This document shows, piece after piece, positions 53,079 to 55,535 of a stretch of 55,535 nt of DNA. This DNA is from Oligoflexus sp. (GTDB lineage Bacteria; Bdellovibrionota_B; Oligoflexia; Oligoflexales; Oligoflexaceae). Position 1 is the stretch's first letter. Each line of letters begins with the position of its first letter. The position numbers were made by a program, and so were the translations under genes. The stretch spans positions 1-55,535 of the forward strand of contig JACMPP010000126.1 of assembly GCA_014377445.1 (NCBI GenBank), in the 5' to 3' direction. The notes beneath the pieces are model-generated. The model ran no database searches and was not told the DNA's origin. It worked only from the letters and a program-made list of their open reading frames with translations.

Positions 53079-53302
53079 AAAGTTGATCTAAAAAGTCTTT
53101 ATCCTTAACAATTGCAAAGCTTTAATTCATGCAAAAAATGATTTAGTATTAGCGAATTGCAGAGCCTGTTAAGGCCTTGGTATTTAAAGTCGATCGTGTC
53201 AAATTTAGGTTTGAGTTCAATAGTTACAAATTGGGTAAGGATTCCAAGCGTGAAATTTGGGCGAAACGTCCTTGCCCAGCTTAAAAGCGCGATCCCAGAT
53301 AG

Positions 53303-53647
53303 CGTGAGAAGCAGCGTTGGTTCAGTCATCTCTACGAAGAGTTCTCGCGCTGTTCCTCATGGCATCGCAAAATACTCTTCGATCTCCTCGAAGGCATTCG
53401 TTCGATGGAGGATCCCAATCTGAGCTATGCGGTTTTCAATGATGAGTTGAAATTGATATCGGCGCCGACGCTCGTCCTTTGGGGCGAGAAGGATAGCTTT
53501 TTCCCGGCCGTCACTGGCCATCTGGTTCGTCGGGAGATTCCGGATTCCCGTCTGGAGTTCCTGCATGGGCTTGGCCATAGCCCCCAAAACGAATCGCCTC
53601 TGCGCGTCATGCGCATCGTGAAAAAGTTCCTCAAAACGAAGGCCTGA
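53303..53647 (+). pseudogene. C-terminal remnant of an alpha/beta hydrolase
   Basis: Only the last third of a hydrolase survives, about 115 residues: KILFDLLEGIRSMEDPNL, then APTLVLWGEKDSFFP (the acid-residue strand with Asp) and FLHGLGHSPQNESP, which carries the catalytic His. The nucleophile elbow and all upstream parts are missing, with a stop at 53300 just before. Hence no hydrolase activity. An internal ATG at 53405 could make an 80-residue fragment. It lies before hslO in the same direction. Confidence 0.7.
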
Positions 53648-53799
53648 TACTGTCCGTCTGGCCAAACATCCGTTCGATCTTACATTGATAAGCAGCGGGC
53701 AAAGCCCTGCTGTCGCGCCCTGTTTTGGAATGGTCTGGAACAATAGAGTCCGGGCTGCTATAAGGCGTTTTTAAGCAAATGTGAGGAGAAGGGGAGCGT

Positions 53800-54681
53800 A
53801 TGGCAAAAGTTCGAAAATACCTATCGAAGGACGGTACGATTCGTATATCAACTGTCATTTCGACTGACTTGGCAAACGATGCTTTTCGCTATCTCGAAGC
53901 TTCTCCCCTGGCCAAAGTCATCACAAGTCGCGCGATGACAGCAGCGGTTTTGATGGCCAGTCAGCTCAAAGAGGGCTTGAGCCTCAGCCTCAACTTTCAG
54001 GGCAATGGCCCACTCAAAACTATCTTTGCCTCCGCATCTTATGACGGTTCGACCCGTGCGTATTGCGAAAACCGTGGAGCTGAACTGCCGCCTGGCGTGA
54101 GGAACGTCGGAGCAGGCCTCGGCAATGGCGCGCTCGAAGTGGCGCTTCAGCAGCCTCACGATCGTCAACCTCAGACCGGTGCAGTCGAACTGCTCAGCGG
54201 TGAGATCGGCGATGATGTTGCTTATTACCTGGGGCAGTCCCAGCAGATCCCTTCGATCGTTGCCTTGGCGGCTTTACCCCTGGATGAAGGTATCGAAGTC
54301 GCCGGTGGCTACATCATCGAATTGATGCCCGGCTACACGGATGCGACTGTGCAGAAGCTTGAGAATCTCTCGCAGATGACAGGTGGTCTGACGGATCGTA
54401 TTCAGCAGGGCGCAACCGCGGAAGAACTGATCGACACGTACCTCATGAATTTTGAATTTGAAGAGATCGAACATCCTTACGAAATTCAATATCGCTGCGG
54501 CTGCAACATCGAACGCGTCGAACGCTCTTTGCTCCTGCTTGGGCCGACGACTCTCGACGATATGATCGCCAGCAGTGAAGACAGCGAGGTTCGCTGTGAA
54601 TTCTGCGGCAAGCTCTACACGCTCGCAACGGATGAACTGATCAGCCTTCGCCAGACGCTTCCCACTACTCCGCTCAATTGA
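53800..54681 (+). CDS. hslO: Redox-activated chaperone Hsp33
   Basis: 293 residues. Hsp33 is a holdase chaperone activated by oxidation, when its C-terminal zinc site is released. The substrate-binding core is recognisable (LNFQGNGPLKTIFASASYDG; GYIIELMPG; YEIQYRCGCNIERVER) and the zinc-binding pairs CxC and CEFCGKLY are intact. AAGGGGAG-type ribosome binding site. It converges with the ABC ATPase gene with a two-base gap. The sequence is full length. Confidence 0.95.
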   Translation: MAKVRKYLSKDGTIRISTVISTDLANDAFRYLEASPLAKVITSRAMTAAVLMASQLKEGLSLSLNFQGNGPLKTIFASASYDGSTRAYCENRGAELPPGVRNVGAGLGNGALEVALQQPHDRQPQTGAVELLSGEIGDDVAYYLGQSQQIPSIVALAALPLDEGIEVAGGYIIELMPGYTDATVQKLENLSQMTGGLTDRIQQGATAEELIDTYLMNFEFEEIEHPYEIQYRCGCNIERVERSLLLLGPTTLDDMIASSEDSEVRCEFCGKLYTLATDELISLRQTLPTTPLN

Positions 54682-54683
54682 TT

Positions 54684-55535
54684 TCAATAATAAGAGGGAG
54701 CGGCCGTCAGCGCTCCTTTGGGAATTCCCTTTGGTATCGCATTTAAGAGACGCTGCGTGAAACTATGCTGAGGATGCGCATAGATTTCATCGGCGTCGCC
54801 GCGTTCGATGATCTTGCCCTTGCTCATGACGCAGATTTCTTCCGAGAAGTATTTAACGACCGCGAGATCGTGCGAAATAAAGATAAATGTGATGCCACGT
54901 TTGTCCTGAATATCCTGGAGGAGATTCAGGATCTGAGCCTGCACGGATACATCGAGAGCGGATACGCATTCATCGCAGACCAGGATCTCCGGATCGAGCA
55001 TAAGGGCCCGCGCGATGCATATCCTTTGGCGTTGACCACCCGAAAATTCGTGAGGAAAGCGTTGCAGCATCTCGGCACTGAGGCCGACCGCTTCGATCTG
55101 TGCCGCCGCTGCATTCCAGCGATCCTGCTGACTGCCCCCAAGACCGTGAATTACCAAAGGCTCGGTGACAATCTCACCGATCGTCATGCGCGGATTGAGC
55201 GCCGCATATGGATTCTGAAAAATATATTGAATGCGGCGGCGGATCGGCATCAATTCGAATTCGGAAAGATGCGTAATATCTTGCCCATCAAAGAGGATCG
55301 AGCCCGAACTCGGTTCGACCAGGCGAATGATGCTGCGAGCCAAAGTCGTCTTGCCACAACCTGATTCTCCTACGATACCAAGGCGCATTCCTTTGCGAAC
55401 CTTGAGATCGACGGCATCCACCGCATGAAAGGCCTCAGGTCGTGCGAACATATGTTTTTTCTGGGTGTAAACCTTCGTCAACGCCTTGAGTTCCAAAATC
55501 GTTTCGTCCGTCGCCTGGGAAATACGCGTTGTGAA
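54684..55535 (-). CDS. Oligopeptide/dipeptide ABC transporter ATP-binding protein (5' partial)
   Basis: At least 284 residues; the frame stays open to the window edge, so the true start is outside. It is a DppF/OppF-type ATPase: Walker A GESGCGKTTLARS, Q-loop FQNPYAALNPR, signature FSGGQRQRICIARAL, Walker B ILVCDECVSALD and the switch His in FISHDLAVV, plus a C-terminal HSFTQRLLNAIP peptide-transporter tail. A Cys replaces the usual Pro after the Walker B DE. It powers import of short peptides; permeases and binding protein are presumably beyond the edge. Confidence 0.9.
   Translation of the reverse strand, partial: FTTRISQATDETILELKALTKVYTQKKHMFARPEAFHAVDAVDLKVRKGMRLGIVGESGCGKTTLARSIIRLVEPSSGSILFDGQDITHLSEFELMPIRRRIQYIFQNPYAALNPRMTIGEIVTEPLVIHGLGGSQQDRWNAAAAQIEAVGLSAEMLQRFPHEFSGGQRQRICIARALMLDPEILVCDECVSALDVSVQAQILNLLQDIQDKRGITFIFISHDLAVVKYFSEEICVMSKGKIIERGDADEIYAHPQHSFTQRLLNAIPKGIPKGALTAAPSYY

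Overview
The window looks like a chromosomal segment of a Gram-negative bacterium of intermediate G+C. Outer-membrane and lipoprotein genes, a system I cytochrome c maturation operon (CcmF/CcmH), EF-P, MtaB, Hsp33 and TldD/TldE all fit this. A TIGR02147-type regulator, many stand-alone receiver and HD-GYP proteins, an RdgC-like short protein and many secreted orphan proteins suggest the Bdellovibrionota/Oligoflexia or a related delta-like lineage. That placement is an inference; there is no rRNA in the window. No tRNA, rRNA, CRISPR array or prophage was recognised.

Layout. 1-850: decayed DNA with the C-terminal remnant of an ISL3-type transposase. 851-7184: DUF1345 membrane protein, PanP-type decarboxylase behind a Fur-box-like palindrome, a small unknown protein, a VTT-domain/lipase fusion, an NlpC/P60-like hydrolase and EF-P. 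7356-15704: a very large disordered protein, an ICMT/PEMT-type methyltransferase, an RdgC-like protein, a receiver-domain protein, then nadC coupled to a birA-coaX fusion. 15705-20491: a frameshifted secreted-protein remnant, an OmpA-family protein, a collagen-repeat lipoprotein, a small lipoprotein and a DOMON-like protein. 20704-26837: a response regulator, mtaB and a tightly overlapping cytochrome c maturation operon that carries three little-known genes. 26869-33469: an anchored periplasmic protein, a Hint-domain (intein/hedgehog-like) exported protein with a neighbouring lipoprotein, a DUF4442 protein, a CcmI-C-terminal-like protein and a solitary TldD/PmbA-family protein. 33466-41326: yigZ, rpsU, aat, a GAF/HD-GYP protein, a DnaQ-like exonuclease, a phosphoesterase and a lytic transglycosylase. 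41700-45584: a lipoprotein, then the tldD-tldE pair. 45585-47225: a decayed island with a hipBA remnant and a formylglycine-generating-enzyme-like remnant. 47226-53020: DUF454, an S9-peptidase-like protein that appears to have lost catalytic Ser and His, a Cys-containing unknown, and a TIGR02147 regulator translationally coupled to a secreted seven-repeat Kelch protein with an HExxH motif. 53303-55535: an alpha/beta-hydrolase remnant, Hsp33 and an oligopeptide ABC ATPase cut by the window edge.

Functional links. PanP (beta-alanine supply) and the CoaX half of the BirA-CoaX fusion both serve CoA synthesis; nadC and birA add NAD and biotin attachment. The ccm operon serves c-type cytochrome assembly, and two small proteins (in the operon and about 5.4 kb downstream of it) resemble the two halves of CcmI. 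Three TldD/PmbA-family proteins lie within 14 kb. The least explained pieces are the Hint-domain protein, the VTT-lipase fusion, the regulator-Kelch pair, the inactive S9 homologue and the unknown ccm-operon proteins. No single obvious new defence or biosynthetic system was found.
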